Of a stretch of DNA of 64,000 bases, positions 16,736 through 25,505 are shown in pieces (the stretch's first letter is position 1; every line of letters begins with the position of its first letter). The DNA is taken from contig CAVQOG010000003.1 of assembly GCA_963714375.1 (NCBI GenBank), positions 62,001 to 126,000 of the forward strand. Reading direction: 5' to 3'. The notes under the pieces are model-generated. The model ran no database searches, had not been told where the DNA came from, and saw only the letters and a list, made by a program, of their open reading frames with translations. Made by a program: the position numbers and the translations under genes. The DNA is from UBA5794 sp963714375 (GTDB lineage: Bacteria; Actinomycetota; Acidimicrobiia; Spongiisociales; UBA5794).

Positions 16736-17992
16736 ATGGAAACCATCGTCATCGTTGCCAGCTGCGAGAGCTACCGAACGGGTGACTTCATCGCAGCCGC
16801 CCGCTCTCAGCGCCTTGCCGTTGTTGTTGCAACTGATGCACACTCGCCTTTCGATAACGATGCCGACCGAGTCATCGAGATCGACCTTGACGATGTGACT
16901 GCTGGCGCGACGGCGATCGCCGAGGCTGTGCCCGATGCCGTTGCGGTCGTCGCCATCGACGATCAGGGTGTCAGAGTCGCCGGCGCGGCAGGCGCTGCAC
17001 TCGGTCTCAAGAGCAACCCACCATCGAGTATCGAGGCCACCCGTGACAAACTCGCCATGCGGCGTTTGCTCGCATCTGCTGGCGTATCACAACCGGAATT
17101 CACAGCAGTACATCCGGGAGACTTGAGCCATGCCCTTCGCCTGGTTGGCCTACCGGCAGTGGTGAAGCCAAGGACCCTTGCGGCATCGCGTGGCGTGATC
17201 CGCATCGATGACCCGGCGCGAGCCGTAGCAATCGAACACCGTGTGCGCACAATCGCATCACATGCCGGGATTTCCCCAACCGATCCACTCATCGTTGAGC
17301 AGTACATCGCGGGTGACGAGATGGTTGTGGAGGGAATGATTGTCGATGGTTCGCTTGAGGTTCTCGCGCTGATCGACAAGCCGGTGCCGCTTGTCGGGCC
17401 GTTCTTCGAAGAGACAATGTTCGTCTCACCCTCGCGCCAATCTGGTGCGGTCCAGGTCGCGGTCACGCAAGTCGTTGTGGAAGCGGTTGAGGCGATCGGC
17501 ATAGTCACAGGACCGGTCCATGCTGAGATCAGAATCGATGAGGGCGGGATACCGTTTGTCATCGAGATTGCCGCCCGATCGATCGGCGGACTGTGTGGAC
17601 GAGCACTGACGTTTGGTCTCCTGGCCGAACCACTCGAAAGTGTTGTAATTCGCAGCGCCGCGGGGCGAACATCAATCGAACGACCGTCCAAGCCAGCGAC
17701 CGGTGTGCTGATGCTGCCGATCCCGGGTGCAGGACGGCTCACCGGCATCGAGGGAGTGGATGAGACGCTTGGCATCGAGGGGATCGATAAAATCGACATC
17801 ACGATCCCGATCGGGCGTTTGGTGACACCACTCCCCGACGGTGATCGCTATCTCGGATTTGTGTTTGCAACCGGATTGACACCCGATGACGTTCAGCGCT
17901 CCCTCGCCCGCGCTGCGGCAGTCATCGAGCCTGTGATCGACGGAGAGTACGTCGACAGTGAGGGACAGTCCGAGGCAGGAAAACTGCATTAG
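16736..17992 (+). CDS. ATP-grasp carboxylate-amine ligase-like protein
   Basis: A 418-residue ATP-grasp enzyme. There is an N-terminal Rossmann-like preATP domain (1-95), then the ATP-grasp core: TRDKLAMRRLLASAGV, VVKPRTLAASRGV (nucleotide-binding lysine), IVEQYIAGDEMVVEG, and the metal-binding VHAEIRIDEGGIPFVIEIAARSIGG-like region, followed by a C-terminal domain. It forms a bond between a carboxylate and an amine through an acyl-phosphate. The substrate is unknown; the layout is like biotin-carboxylase or BacD-type peptide ligases. ATG 16736 is preferred to a GTG five codons upstream. Confidence 0.83.
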   Translation: METIVIVASCESYRTGDFIAAARSQRLAVVVATDAHSPFDNDADRVIEIDLDDVTAGATAIAEAVPDAVAVVAIDDQGVRVAGAAGAALGLKSNPPSSIEATRDKLAMRRLLASAGVSQPEFTAVHPGDLSHALRLVGLPAVVKPRTLAASRGVIRIDDPARAVAIEHRVRTIASHAGISPTDPLIVEQYIAGDEMVVEGMIVDGSLEVLALIDKPVPLVGPFFEETMFVSPSRQSGAVQVAVTQVVVEAVEAIGIVTGPVHAEIRIDEGGIPFVIEIAARSIGGLCGRALTFGLLAEPLESVVIRSAAGRTSIERPSKPATGVLMLPIPGAGRLTGIEGVDETLGIEGIDKIDITIPIGRLVTPLPDGDRYLGFVFATGLTPDDVQRSLARAAAVIEPVIDGEYVDSEGQSEAGKLH

Positions 17993-18017
17993 AACCAGAG
18001 TCCTGCAGGAGCTCCAC

Positions 18018-18156
18018 GCACTCTCGTGGTCGCAGGCTCCCCGGGCCCCCCTACATCGTCGCTGCGCTCCTCTGCTGTCCCCCGCTTTAGGCACTCTCGT
18101 GGTCGCAGGCTCCCCGGGCCCCCCTACATCGTCGCTGCGCTCCTCTGCTGTCCCCC
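18018..18156. repeat. two perfect 66-bp direct repeats
   Basis: The 66-bp sequence at 18018-18083 is repeated exactly at 18091-18156 (offset 73 bp). It contains GGGCCCCCC and TCGTCGCTGCG segments. The right copy runs into the C6/G6 hairpin at 18150 and into the 3' end of the cyclopropane synthase gene. The 7-bp spacer between copies is GCTTTAG. Confidence 0.92.
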
Positions 18157-19371
18157 CTGAAGGGGGGACGGGGGTTGTGGTCTCTCCAACAGGATCTGAT
18201 AGCCGTCGATGCGTCCGGTTCGGAACCCTGCCTCGCAATACTCCAGGTAGTAGCGCCAGATGCGGTGGAATGCTTCATCGAACACCGGGTCTTGCGCCAC
18301 GATGTTTGGCCACGCTGCCTCAAAACGTTTCGCCCATTCGTTAAGTGTCATGGCGTAATCACCGCCGTGGCTATTTGCCGATACCCACGCCAGGCCCGCT
18401 TCAACCGAGAGCTCCTTGAGCACCGGAACTGAGGGCAGTGCGCCTCCCGGAAAGATGTACGTCTTGATGAAATCCCGGTGCTTGAGCAGTGACTCGTAGA
18501 ACCGTTCGTCGATCGTGATGGCCTGTATCGCGGCCTTCCCTCCCGGTGGAAGGGCACGCGAAATCGCGTGGAACAGCGGCGGCCAGTTCGTCTCGTCCAC
18601 GGATTCGATCATTTCGATCGACACGACCTTGTCGTACATGGCCCTCTCATGACGAAAGTCCTGAAGCTTGATCTCCGTGCGATCGGTGAGCCCTGCCTCA
18701 GCCAGCCGCGCGCTGGCATACTTCGCGTGCTCGGTTGACAGGGTCAGACCCGTCACATGCGCCCCATATCGACTCGCAGCGTGCTCGGCGAATCCGCCCC
18801 AGCCACATCCGATTTCGAGCACGCGGTCACCCTCGGCCAGATCGATCAGTTGGCACAAGCGGTCGTACTTACGTTCCTGGGCGGTCTCAAGCACATCGTC
18901 GGGGGATTCGTACAAAGCCGACGAATACGTCATCGACGGGTCGAGCCACATCGCGTAGAACTCGTTACCAAGGTTGTAGTGATCGGCCATTTCGTGGATC
19001 GCATCGCTTCGCAGCTGCTCGGGTCGCTTGTCCCAGATGTCGCGCAGGCCGTGAACCCACTTCTTGCTGAGCAGCTCATCGGTTCGGTTGTCGAGATTGC
19101 GTGCGCCAACCTCAAGGAGTGCTGCTAGATCCTCCGTTGTCCAAAAGCCATCGAAATACGACTCCGCAAGACCAACCGAGCCCTTCTTGACGAGCGACCT
19201 CAGCATCCCCATTTCATCGGCTACCGATATCGATGCCTCTGGTCCGGCTTGAAATCCCGCGATCTTGTCCGTGGTCGAGTCAGACCAGCGGACGCTCAGG
19301 CTCCCGATCGTCGTGCGGCCAAAGACGCGGCGAAGAACGCTTCTCGCCAGCGATTGCATCGTCATTTCCAC
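18124..19371 (-). CDS. cyclopropane-fatty-acyl-phospholipid synthase family methyltransferase
   Basis: A 415-residue SAM-dependent enzyme of the Cfa / mycolic-acid cyclopropane synthase family, which modifies unsaturated acyl chains in membrane lipids. The SAM site is VLEIGCGWGGFAEHAA, with LTLSTEHAKYA after it. The Cfa marks HYNLGNEFYAMWLD, YSSALY and the C-terminal YYLEYCEAGFRTGRID are present. The GTG at 19371 has GGGGAGG seven bases upstream. The final 18 or so residues (Pro/Gln-rich) are read from the hairpin and the 66-bp repeat, so the 3' end has been extended by repeat DNA. Confidence 0.93.
   Translation of the reverse strand: MEMTMQSLARSVLRRVFGRTTIGSLSVRWSDSTTDKIAGFQAGPEASISVADEMGMLRSLVKKGSVGLAESYFDGFWTTEDLAALLEVGARNLDNRTDELLSKKWVHGLRDIWDKRPEQLRSDAIHEMADHYNLGNEFYAMWLDPSMTYSSALYESPDDVLETAQERKYDRLCQLIDLAEGDRVLEIGCGWGGFAEHAASRYGAHVTGLTLSTEHAKYASARLAEAGLTDRTEIKLQDFRHERAMYDKVVSIEMIESVDETNWPPLFHAISRALPPGGKAAIQAITIDERFYESLLKHRDFIKTYIFPGGALPSVPVLKELSVEAGLAWVSANSHGGDYAMTLNEWAKRFEAAWPNIVAQDPVFDEAFHRIWRYYLEYCEAGFRTGRIDGYQILLERPQPPSPLQGGQQRSAATM
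18150..18169. repeat. C6/G6 hairpin element, copy 2 (inverted)
   Basis: Perfect 8-bp stem GTCCCCCC / GGGGGGAC with loop TGAA, the reverse complement of the TTCA-loop element at 13890 and 60103. It is continuous with GGGG on its right side. It lies in the C-terminal codons of the cyclopropane synthase gene. Confidence 0.9.
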
Positions 19372-19426
19372 GGTACAACCTCCCCTGTGCCCGGGTACCG
19401 CTGCATCTGAAGATACCCGGTTGTCC

Positions 19427-19461
19427 GGTCATCGGTCATCGGTCATCGGTCATCGGTCATC
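19427..19461. repeat. heptanucleotide array, GGTCATC type (5 units)
   Basis: Five identical GGTCATC units in a row, in the 112-bp region between the divergently transcribed cyclopropane synthase and Ddn-family genes. Here the array is near promoters rather than at a gene end. Confidence 0.95.
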
Positions 19462-19483
19462 GGACTTGGGATAGGCTCGGTGC

Positions 19484-19906
19484 ATGCGCGACTCGACCGT
19501 CAAATGGCTTTCCCGACTGCATTCCGGTGTCTATCGGGTTACTGGTGGCCGTATCGGGACCCGGCTGGTCGACAACGACATGTTGCTGCTCACCACGACG
19601 GGAAGGAACACCGGGTCGTTGCACACCGTTCCACTCCTCTACTTGATCGATGGATCCGATGTCATTGTGATCGCCTCGTACGGCGGCCGACCAAGTGATC
19701 CGGACTGGTACCGAAACCTCCTCGTCAACCCCAATGCGACGGTACGCATCGGTGCAATCTCGCACACAGTCCGTGCGACCACCATGGACGACAACGAACG
19801 TGGCGAGTGGTGGCCCCACATCGTGGATGCCTATTCAGACTACGAGGCGTACCAAGCCCGAACTGATCGACTGATCCCTTTCGTCAGGCTTGCTGCAATC
19901 GACTGA
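19484..19906 (+). CDS. deazaflavin (F420)-dependent nitroreductase family protein
   Basis: A 140-residue Ddn-family (split beta-barrel) protein. The family pattern LLLTTTGRNTGSLHTVPLLYL (cofactor binding) and the YGGRPSDPDWYRNLLVNP segment are clear. Relatives use reduced F420 to reduce quinones, nitro compounds or unsaturated esters, mostly in actinobacteria. Presence implies the cell makes F420, but no F420 biosynthesis gene is in this window. Confidence 0.9.
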   Translation: MRDSTVKWLSRLHSGVYRVTGGRIGTRLVDNDMLLLTTTGRNTGSLHTVPLLYLIDGSDVIVIASYGGRPSDPDWYRNLLVNPNATVRIGAISHTVRATTMDDNERGEWWPHIVDAYSDYEAYQARTDRLIPFVRLAAID

Positions 19907-19981
19907 GAACAACAGACAGGGGCAACCTGTACGGCCACCCCTGCCTCCGTCTTCGATTCGTGCCTTGCCGTGTCCTCTGCC

Positions 19982-20512
19982 TCAGCTGTCTGACAGCGCA
20001 CTTTCGTCAGGCCGTGAGATGAGCGACAGCACACCGCCAATAGCCGCCAACGCGCCGCCAATAATCAACAGTGTCCAACCGAGGGTTATCGACACAGTCG
20101 GGGCGGCGGGCAATCCAAGCGCCTGCGCAGCTTGCGCATAGGCGCCCTCGATCGCATCCGCATCGTCCATGGCTGACATCGTGGCGACGCCACCGATAAC
20201 CATCACAACGACACCGAGGACCGCCATGATCAGGCCGTTCATCCGTGATAGAGCGTCCCTGACAACAGGGATGAAGCACATCCCGACGATCGCGACAAGC
20301 GCAATCACCAAGATGATCGATGCCCATGATTTGTCATTCCAAATCCCAGTCCAAACCGTAGGAAACTCAGCTGGTACCGCCCCATTGGTCTGGGCGCTGA
20401 CTCCAGCCATAAAGTCGGGAATGTCCGCAGCCGCGGAGCTCAACGATTTCATGAACAAACCCACAGCGGTCACGATGACGCCGATAAGCGCGACAATTCT
20501 CCCGTAGTGCAC
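19982..20512 (-). CDS. four-helix membrane protein, unknown function
   Basis: A 176-residue membrane protein with hydrophobic segments at about 5-22, 55-75, 90-112 and 142-165, and a charged C-terminus. I choose GTG 20512 (VHYGRIVALIG) because GGAAGGAAG lies just upstream. An in-frame extension 57 codons longer would be translated from a heptanucleotide array and does not look like protein. No family recognised. Confidence 0.65.
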   Translation of the reverse strand: MHYGRIVALIGVIVTAVGLFMKSLSSAAADIPDFMAGVSAQTNGAVPAEFPTVWTGIWNDKSWASIILVIALVAIVGMCFIPVVRDALSRMNGLIMAVLGVVVMVIGGVATMSAMDDADAIEGAYAQAAQALGLPAAPTVSITLGWTLLIIGGALAAIGGVLSLISRPDESALSDS

Positions 20513-20595
20513 ACTCTTCCTTCCGTTGCGTGCTCGCAGCGTAGGGATGTATACCCAAAGGTTCAACCCCACATAGCTCACCGTCAGCTGGAGCC

Positions 20596-20630
20596 GTGAG
20601 CTGAAAGCTGAGTGCTGAAAGCCGAAAGCT
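20596..20630. repeat. heptanucleotide array, GAAAGCT type (5 units)
   Basis: Five units in register: GTGAGCT, GAAAGCT, GAGTGCT, GAAAGCC, GAAAGCT. Located between divergent genes and directly upstream of the putative promoter of the nucleoside-importer operon. Confidence 0.93.
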
Positions 20631-20633
20631 TCT

Positions 20634-20671
20634 TTTACAGTTTGTAAAGTGATCACGGGCGCGAGTATCGT
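20634..20671 (+). promoter_or_regulatory. putative promoter/operator of the nucleoside importer
   Basis: Inverted repeat TTTACA (20634-20639) / TGTAAA (20643-20648) overlaps a possible -35 TTGTAA (20642-20647), followed after 18 bp by TATCGT (20666-20671) as a possible -10. The start codon is 38 bp further on, with AGGAGAGG before it. Regulator unknown. Confidence 0.45.
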
Positions 20672-20709
20672 CAGCGAAATCACATCCGGACCACCAGGAG
20701 AGGACCTTC

Positions 20710-21816
20710 ATGCCAACCAAGAGATGGCGACTGTTCGCAGTCGTACTCGTCGTATTCGCGATGGTCGCGGCTGCATGTAGCAGCGATGACTCAGGAGACG
20801 ATGCAACAACGACAACCACAGGAGAGGCACCCGCAGAGGTGCTGAAGGTTGCATTCGTGTACGTCGGACCGACTTCGGACAAGGGCTGGTCGTGGGCACA
20901 CGATCAAGGGCAACAGGCGCTCAAGGCGGCCCTCGGCGATGCGGTTGACATCACAACACTTGAGAGCATTCCTGAAGGTGCCGACTCCGAACGAGTATTC
21001 AACGATCTTGCCGAGGATGGCAACAAGCTGATCTTTGGGACGTCGTTCGGATACATGGATCCGATGCTTGCAGCAGCCGAGAACCATCCCGACACCATCT
21101 TCATGCATGCAACCGGCTACAAGCAGTCCGACAACATGGGGAACTACTTCGGTGCCGCTGAAGAAGGCAGGTATCTCTCCGGCATGGCGGCAGGTGCGGC
21201 AACCACCACGAACAAGATCGGATACGTCGCTGCCTTCCCCATCCCTGAGGTGCTCCGCGGAATCAATGCGTTCACACTCGGGGTGCTGGAAGTGAATCCT
21301 GATGCTGAGGTGCAGGTTGTTTGGACCTCAACATGGTTCGATCCTCCAAAGGAGGGAACTGCAGCCGAATCGCTTCTCGATTCAGGAGCCGACGTCATCG
21401 CGATGCACCAGGACTCGGCGGCGCCCGGTCAGGCCGCAGAAGCAGCCGGAGCGAAGTGGGTTGGATACAACACCGACATGACCGAGTTCGCCACGAACGC
21501 TTGGCTGACGGCTGCGATCTGGGACTGGGCTCCGTTCTACATCAAGACGGCGCAACAGGTCATTGACGGAACCTGGGTTTCTACCGCCTACTACGGAAAC
21601 ATGGCGGATGGCATGGTTGCTCTCGCACCGTTCGGTGACTCTGTTGAAGGAGCAACTCGGACACTCATCGAGGAACGTCAGGCCGAAATCATCGCTGGCA
21701 CATTCGCCGTGTTCCCCGATCCGATCGTCGATCAGGATGGTGCCGAACGGCCGCTCGGGAACATCTTCGAAATGGACTTCTTCGTCGAGGGAGTCGTTGG
21801 GAGTCCAACGGGCTGA
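20710..21816 (+). CDS. BMP-family lipoprotein, nucleoside ABC importer binding protein
   Basis: A 368-residue exported solute-binding lipoprotein. It has a basic start, a hydrophobic segment and the lipobox AAAC with Cys at 23, followed by a Ser/Asp/Thr linker. The mature protein has the BMP/PnrA (Med) pattern: VAFVYVGPTSDKGWSWAHD, GTSFGYMDPM, and the late TAAIWDWAPFY and GMVALAPFG segments. BMP proteins bind purine nucleosides. It heads an importer operon with one double ATPase and two permeases. A hairpin at 21832 separates it from the ATPase gene and may set a higher level for the binding protein. Confidence 0.93.
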   Translation: MPTKRWRLFAVVLVVFAMVAAACSSDDSGDDATTTTTGEAPAEVLKVAFVYVGPTSDKGWSWAHDQGQQALKAALGDAVDITTLESIPEGADSERVFNDLAEDGNKLIFGTSFGYMDPMLAAAENHPDTIFMHATGYKQSDNMGNYFGAAEEGRYLSGMAAGAATTTNKIGYVAAFPIPEVLRGINAFTLGVLEVNPDAEVQVVWTSTWFDPPKEGTAAESLLDSGADVIAMHQDSAAPGQAAEAAGAKWVGYNTDMTEFATNAWLTAAIWDWAPFYIKTAQQVIDGTWVSTAYYGNMADGMVALAPFGDSVEGATRTLIEERQAEIIAGTFAVFPDPIVDQDGAERPLGNIFEMDFFVEGVVGSPTG

Positions 21817-21831
21817 TCAGAACTGTACGCA

Positions 21832-21862
21832 GGGTGCGTCCGGCAAACAGCCGGACGCACCC
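21832..21862 (+). terminator. intra-operon hairpin (attenuator-like)
   Basis: A perfect 13-bp stem GGGTGCGTCCGGC and its complement with a 5-base loop, 15 bp after the binding-protein stop and 40 bp before the ATPase start. No T-run follows. In transporter operons such hairpins often stabilise the upstream message or partly stop transcription. Confidence 0.7.
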
Positions 21863-21901
21863 CAACCCCACCGGCCTCACGCCACATCAGCTTGGAACGA
21901 A

Positions 21902-23437
21902 GTGACAACGGACGCCCCAGCGCCTTTCGCAGTCGAACTCAGGAACGTCGACAAGGCGTTCTACGGCGTTAAGGCCAACGACGACGTCAGTTTCCGGCTC
22001 GCCCGCGGCGAGGTGCATGCGCTCCTCGGCGAGAACGGTGCAGGCAAATCCACGCTCTGCTCGATCCTTGCGGGGCTGTATCGACCCGACGCAGGGGAGA
22101 TGTTCCTCGATGGCGTGCCGACGATATTCAAGAGTCCGAAGGATGCTCTGGCTTCGGGCGTTGGGATGATCTACCAGCACTTTCGCCTGGTTGCCAACCT
22201 GACCGTTGCGGAGAACTTCGCCCTCGGCCATCCCGATACTGGGATTCGCCTTGACCAGAAGAGACTTCAGGCGGAGGCCACCGAACTCGGAGACAGATAC
22301 GGGCTCCCGATCGATCCGACAGCACGAATCTGGCAGTTGTCCGTCGGCGAGCAGCAACGCGTGGAGATCCTGAAACTCCTGTACCGAAATGCCGATGTGC
22401 TCATCCTCGACGAGCCAACCGCCGTGTTGACCCCCCAGGAGGGAAAGCAGCTGTTCAAGACCATGCGTCAGATGGCTGATGAAGGCCGGTCTGTGATCTT
22501 CGTTTCACACAAACTCCAGGAGGTCAAGGAGGTTTCGGACTCCGTGACCGTACTCCGCCATGGGCGCAACGTCGGAGGCGTCGCAACGGTGGACGCCCAA
22601 CCCGAAGACCTTGCTCGCATGATGGTTGGCCGCGACCTCGTCCTCCCAACCCGAACCGAGACCACACAAGCGGGTGCAGTGGTGCTGGCGGTCTCCGATC
22701 TCCGGGTTGAAGGTGACCGCGGTCTCGAAGCGGTCAGTGGCGTTTCATTCGACGTACGGGCTGCCGAGATCGTCGGAATTGCCGGCGTCTCTGGGAATGG
22801 TCAGCGAGAACTCGCCTTCGGACTCAACGGTCTGAGAACCCCAACTGCAGGGAGTGTGTCGATCGATGACGTGGACGTCACCAACGCCTCCGTGCTCACC
22901 CACATCCGTGCCGGCATGTCATATGTACCCCAGAATCGACTCGGAATGGGCCTTGCTCCGGGTCTGACCACTGAGGAGAACCTCGCTCTCAAGGCGTTTC
23001 GAAAACCGCCCTATTCGCGAGGCAGCCGCCTTGTCCCGAGTGCCTTCCGTACTGAAGGCGCACGCCAGATCGAGGAGTACGACATCCGCGGCGTACGGCC
23101 TGGCCTCCCCATCAGGCTCCTATCTGGCGGAAACCTCCAGAAGGCCCTTATCGCCAGGGAGGTCGAGATGGAGCCGAGGATCCTCATTCTCCGCTCGCCT
23201 ACTCGCGGCCTCGATGTTGGTGCGACGCAGGCAGTTCGGAACCAGGCACTCGCTGAGCGAGCTCGTGGCGTCGCTGTGTTGTTGATCTCAGAAGATCTCG
23301 ATGAGCTCCTTGCCCTCTCGGACCGCCTCCTTGTGTTGTATGAGGGCGAAATCGTCGGTCAGATGAACGCTGGGGATGCAACAGCCGAACGACTCGGTCT
23401 GCTCATGGCTGGCGAACGGGAAGACGGGGCCGGATGA
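21902..23437 (+). CDS. nucleoside ABC importer, double ATPase subunit
   Basis: A 511-residue protein with two fused ABC domains (RbsA / YufO type). The first has full motifs: ALLGENGAGKST, LSVGEQQRVEIL and LDEPTAVLTPQE. The second is degenerate as usual in this family: GVSGNGQREL in place of Walker A, SGGNLQKALIARE, and RSPTRGLD where the usual catalytic DE pair is replaced. GTG 21902 is chosen since similarity begins about ten residues later. It energises the two permeases encoded next, with ATGA overlap. Confidence 0.94.
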   Translation: MTTDAPAPFAVELRNVDKAFYGVKANDDVSFRLARGEVHALLGENGAGKSTLCSILAGLYRPDAGEMFLDGVPTIFKSPKDALASGVGMIYQHFRLVANLTVAENFALGHPDTGIRLDQKRLQAEATELGDRYGLPIDPTARIWQLSVGEQQRVEILKLLYRNADVLILDEPTAVLTPQEGKQLFKTMRQMADEGRSVIFVSHKLQEVKEVSDSVTVLRHGRNVGGVATVDAQPEDLARMMVGRDLVLPTRTETTQAGAVVLAVSDLRVEGDRGLEAVSGVSFDVRAAEIVGIAGVSGNGQRELAFGLNGLRTPTAGSVSIDDVDVTNASVLTHIRAGMSYVPQNRLGMGLAPGLTTEENLALKAFRKPPYSRGSRLVPSAFRTEGARQIEEYDIRGVRPGLPIRLLSGGNLQKALIAREVEMEPRILILRSPTRGLDVGATQAVRNQALAERARGVAVLLISEDLDELLALSDRLLVLYEGEIVGQMNAGDATAERLGLLMAGEREDGAG

Positions 23438-24549
23438 CTCGTCGATTCATCGTTGGGCCGCGTGGACTTGCCTCAGCGAAGCTGAGAATTCTCGTGCCGG
23501 TGCTATCGGTCCTTGCAGCGCTGGTCGTTGGCGGCGTATTCCTCGCAATGACCGGTGAGAACCCGATCGATGTGTACGGAAAGATGATCGACGCTGCGTT
23601 CGGGTCTGCCAACGGCGTGAGCAACACGCTCATCTCGGCAACGCCTCTGATCCTCACCGGAGTGGCAGCAGCACTTGCGTTCAAGATGCTCGTGTGGAAC
23701 ATCGGCGGTGAGGGCCAATTCATCATGGGTGCGGTGTTCGCCTCAGGTATTGCGATTTGGCTCGGACCCGGTGCCCCTACGTGGGTCGCCATACCCGCAG
23801 TCATCATTGCAGGCGGGGTTGGTGGTGCCATGTGGGCATCCGTTGCCGCGGTTCCGAGGGTCTACCTCGGAACGAACGAGATCATCACGACCCTCATGTT
23901 GAACTTCATCGCGCTCAGCTTCATGAACTTCCTTATCTTCGGTTCGTCGAGTCCATGGCGCGATCCAGCTGTCAGCACCTTTCCATCCGGTCGGCCGATC
24001 CCTGACAACGCCAGACTCCCCGAGTTCTTCGAGAGACTCGACATCGGCATCTTCATCGCCATCGGCCTTGCGATCGCAGCATGGTGGCTTGTCGGAAAGA
24101 CGCGGTGGGGGTTTGCCGTGCGGGTTGTCGGTGACTCACCAGCGACAGCCCGGTACGCAGGTATCCGGGTTTCCAACAAGATCCTGGTCGTCTTCCTGCT
24201 CTCCGGTGCTGCCGCAGGGTTCGCAGGCGCCCTCTACGTCGCGGGCCCGGTTGGTGCTCTCGATCCACGATCCCTTGACCTCGGACTCGGATTCACCGGA
24301 ATCATCGTGGCGGCTTTGGCGGGACTACATCTCCTTGCGGTCATCCCAATCGCCATCCTCATGGGTGCGCTGAACAACGCCGGACCGGCTCTCCAGTCGA
24401 TTGGCGTGCCCGCCTCCACCGTCACGATGCTGCAAGGTGCGATCCTCATCTTTGCTGTCGCCGGGGAGTTCTTCATCAGACACCGGATCAGCCTGCCGCG
24501 CAGACAAGGGGGCTCCGTGGAGCTACCCGATGGAGTCGAGCCGGCATGA
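23434..24549 (+). CDS. nucleoside ABC importer permease 1 (YufP-like)
   Basis: A 371-residue permease of the BPD_transp_2 family with about nine to ten hydrophobic helices. The start overlaps the ATPase stop (ATGA). The family loop ETNEIITT-like segment appears as YLGTNEIITTLMLNFIA, and the cytoplasmic coupling segment as RVVGDSPATARYAGI. Longer than its partner by an N-terminal cytoplasmic segment, as is typical for this subunit. Confidence 0.92.
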   Translation: MTRRFIVGPRGLASAKLRILVPVLSVLAALVVGGVFLAMTGENPIDVYGKMIDAAFGSANGVSNTLISATPLILTGVAAALAFKMLVWNIGGEGQFIMGAVFASGIAIWLGPGAPTWVAIPAVIIAGGVGGAMWASVAAVPRVYLGTNEIITTLMLNFIALSFMNFLIFGSSSPWRDPAVSTFPSGRPIPDNARLPEFFERLDIGIFIAIGLAIAAWWLVGKTRWGFAVRVVGDSPATARYAGIRVSNKILVVFLLSGAAAGFAGALYVAGPVGALDPRSLDLGLGFTGIIVAALAGLHLLAVIPIAILMGALNNAGPALQSIGVPASTVTMLQGAILIFAVAGEFFIRHRISLPRRQGGSVELPDGVEPA

Positions 24550-25499
24550 ACGACACACAACTGATCCTCACGATGGTGGCCGCGGTCGGGCTCGGAACTC
24601 CCCTGATCTTTGCTACGGTTGGCGAGATCGTCACTGAGCGTGCGGGGATCCTGAACCTCGGGGTGCAGGGGATGATGCTCATTGGTGCCGTGACCGGATT
24701 CTGGGCAACATTCCAGACCGGGAATCTCGTATTCGGGGTTGTCATCGCAATGGTGTGTGCATCGGCTCTTTCGGCTGTGCACGCGTTTACGTCGATCACG
24801 TTGCGCGTCAACCAGATTGTCTCGGGACTCGCTCTTGCCCTGTTCGGATCTGGCCTTGCAAGCTTCCTCGGAAGGGCGGGGTCGGAGCCCTTGGTCGGGC
24901 ACCCTTCACGTGCACAGTTCGAGCCTGTCTTCACCGGCGGGATTGCAGGTATCCCAATTGTTGGCCCGCTCCTGTTCGGACACGATCCGCTTGTTTATCT
25001 GTCGTGGCTTGTCGCAGGGGCCGCGAGCTACTACTTGTTCAGAACGAAGATGGGACTTTCGCTTCGTGCCGTTGGGGAGGATCCAGCATCCGCCGAGGCG
25101 GCCGGAGTCCATGTGTCGAAAGTTCGGTATGTGCACGTGCTGATCGGTGGCGCTCTCGCAGGACTCGGAGGTGCCTACTTCTCGTTGGCGCTGACCCCAA
25201 CGTGGCAAGACGATCCGATCGGTGCCGCGGGATGGATCGCCATAGCACTTGTCATCCTCGCGAGTTGGCGACCGTGGCGAGCAGTATTCGCTGCGTACCT
25301 CTTCGGAGCGGCGGAACGTGTCCAGTTCACACTCCAAACGCTCGGAGATCCCTGGAGCAACATCCCTTCCACCCTCCTGGCGATGTTGCCGTTCGTTCTT
25401 GCCATCGTTGCCATGATCGTTCTCACCAGTGGGAAACGTGCGCGATTCCTGGGTGCGCCAGCCGCGCTGGGAATTCCCTATCACAGGGAACAGCGCTGA
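24546..25499 (+). CDS. nucleoside ABC importer permease 2 (YufQ-like)
   Basis: A 317-residue permease of the same family, overlapping its partner by 4 nt. It has about nine helices, the N-terminal GEIVTERAGILNLGVQGMM pattern and the coupling loop RAVGEDPASAEAAGV. It ends 6 bp before the convergent stop of the amidohydrolase gene, with almost no room for separate terminators. Confidence 0.93.
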   Translation: MNDTQLILTMVAAVGLGTPLIFATVGEIVTERAGILNLGVQGMMLIGAVTGFWATFQTGNLVFGVVIAMVCASALSAVHAFTSITLRVNQIVSGLALALFGSGLASFLGRAGSEPLVGHPSRAQFEPVFTGGIAGIPIVGPLLFGHDPLVYLSWLVAGAASYYLFRTKMGLSLRAVGEDPASAEAAGVHVSKVRYVHVLIGGALAGLGGAYFSLALTPTWQDDPIGAAGWIAIALVILASWRPWRAVFAAYLFGAAERVQFTLQTLGDPWSNIPSTLLAMLPFVLAIVAMIVLTSGKRARFLGAPAALGIPYHREQR

Positions 25500-25505
25500 G
25501 CCCGG

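Noticed and set aside
19427..19461. CRISPR-like direct repeats
   Set aside because: Units are 7 nt with no spacers and no cas genes nearby; these are simple tandem heptads.
20513..20683. N-terminal extension of the four-helix membrane protein
   Set aside because: The added 57 residues would be partly encoded by a heptad array, and a GTG with a strong ribosome site lies at the domain start.
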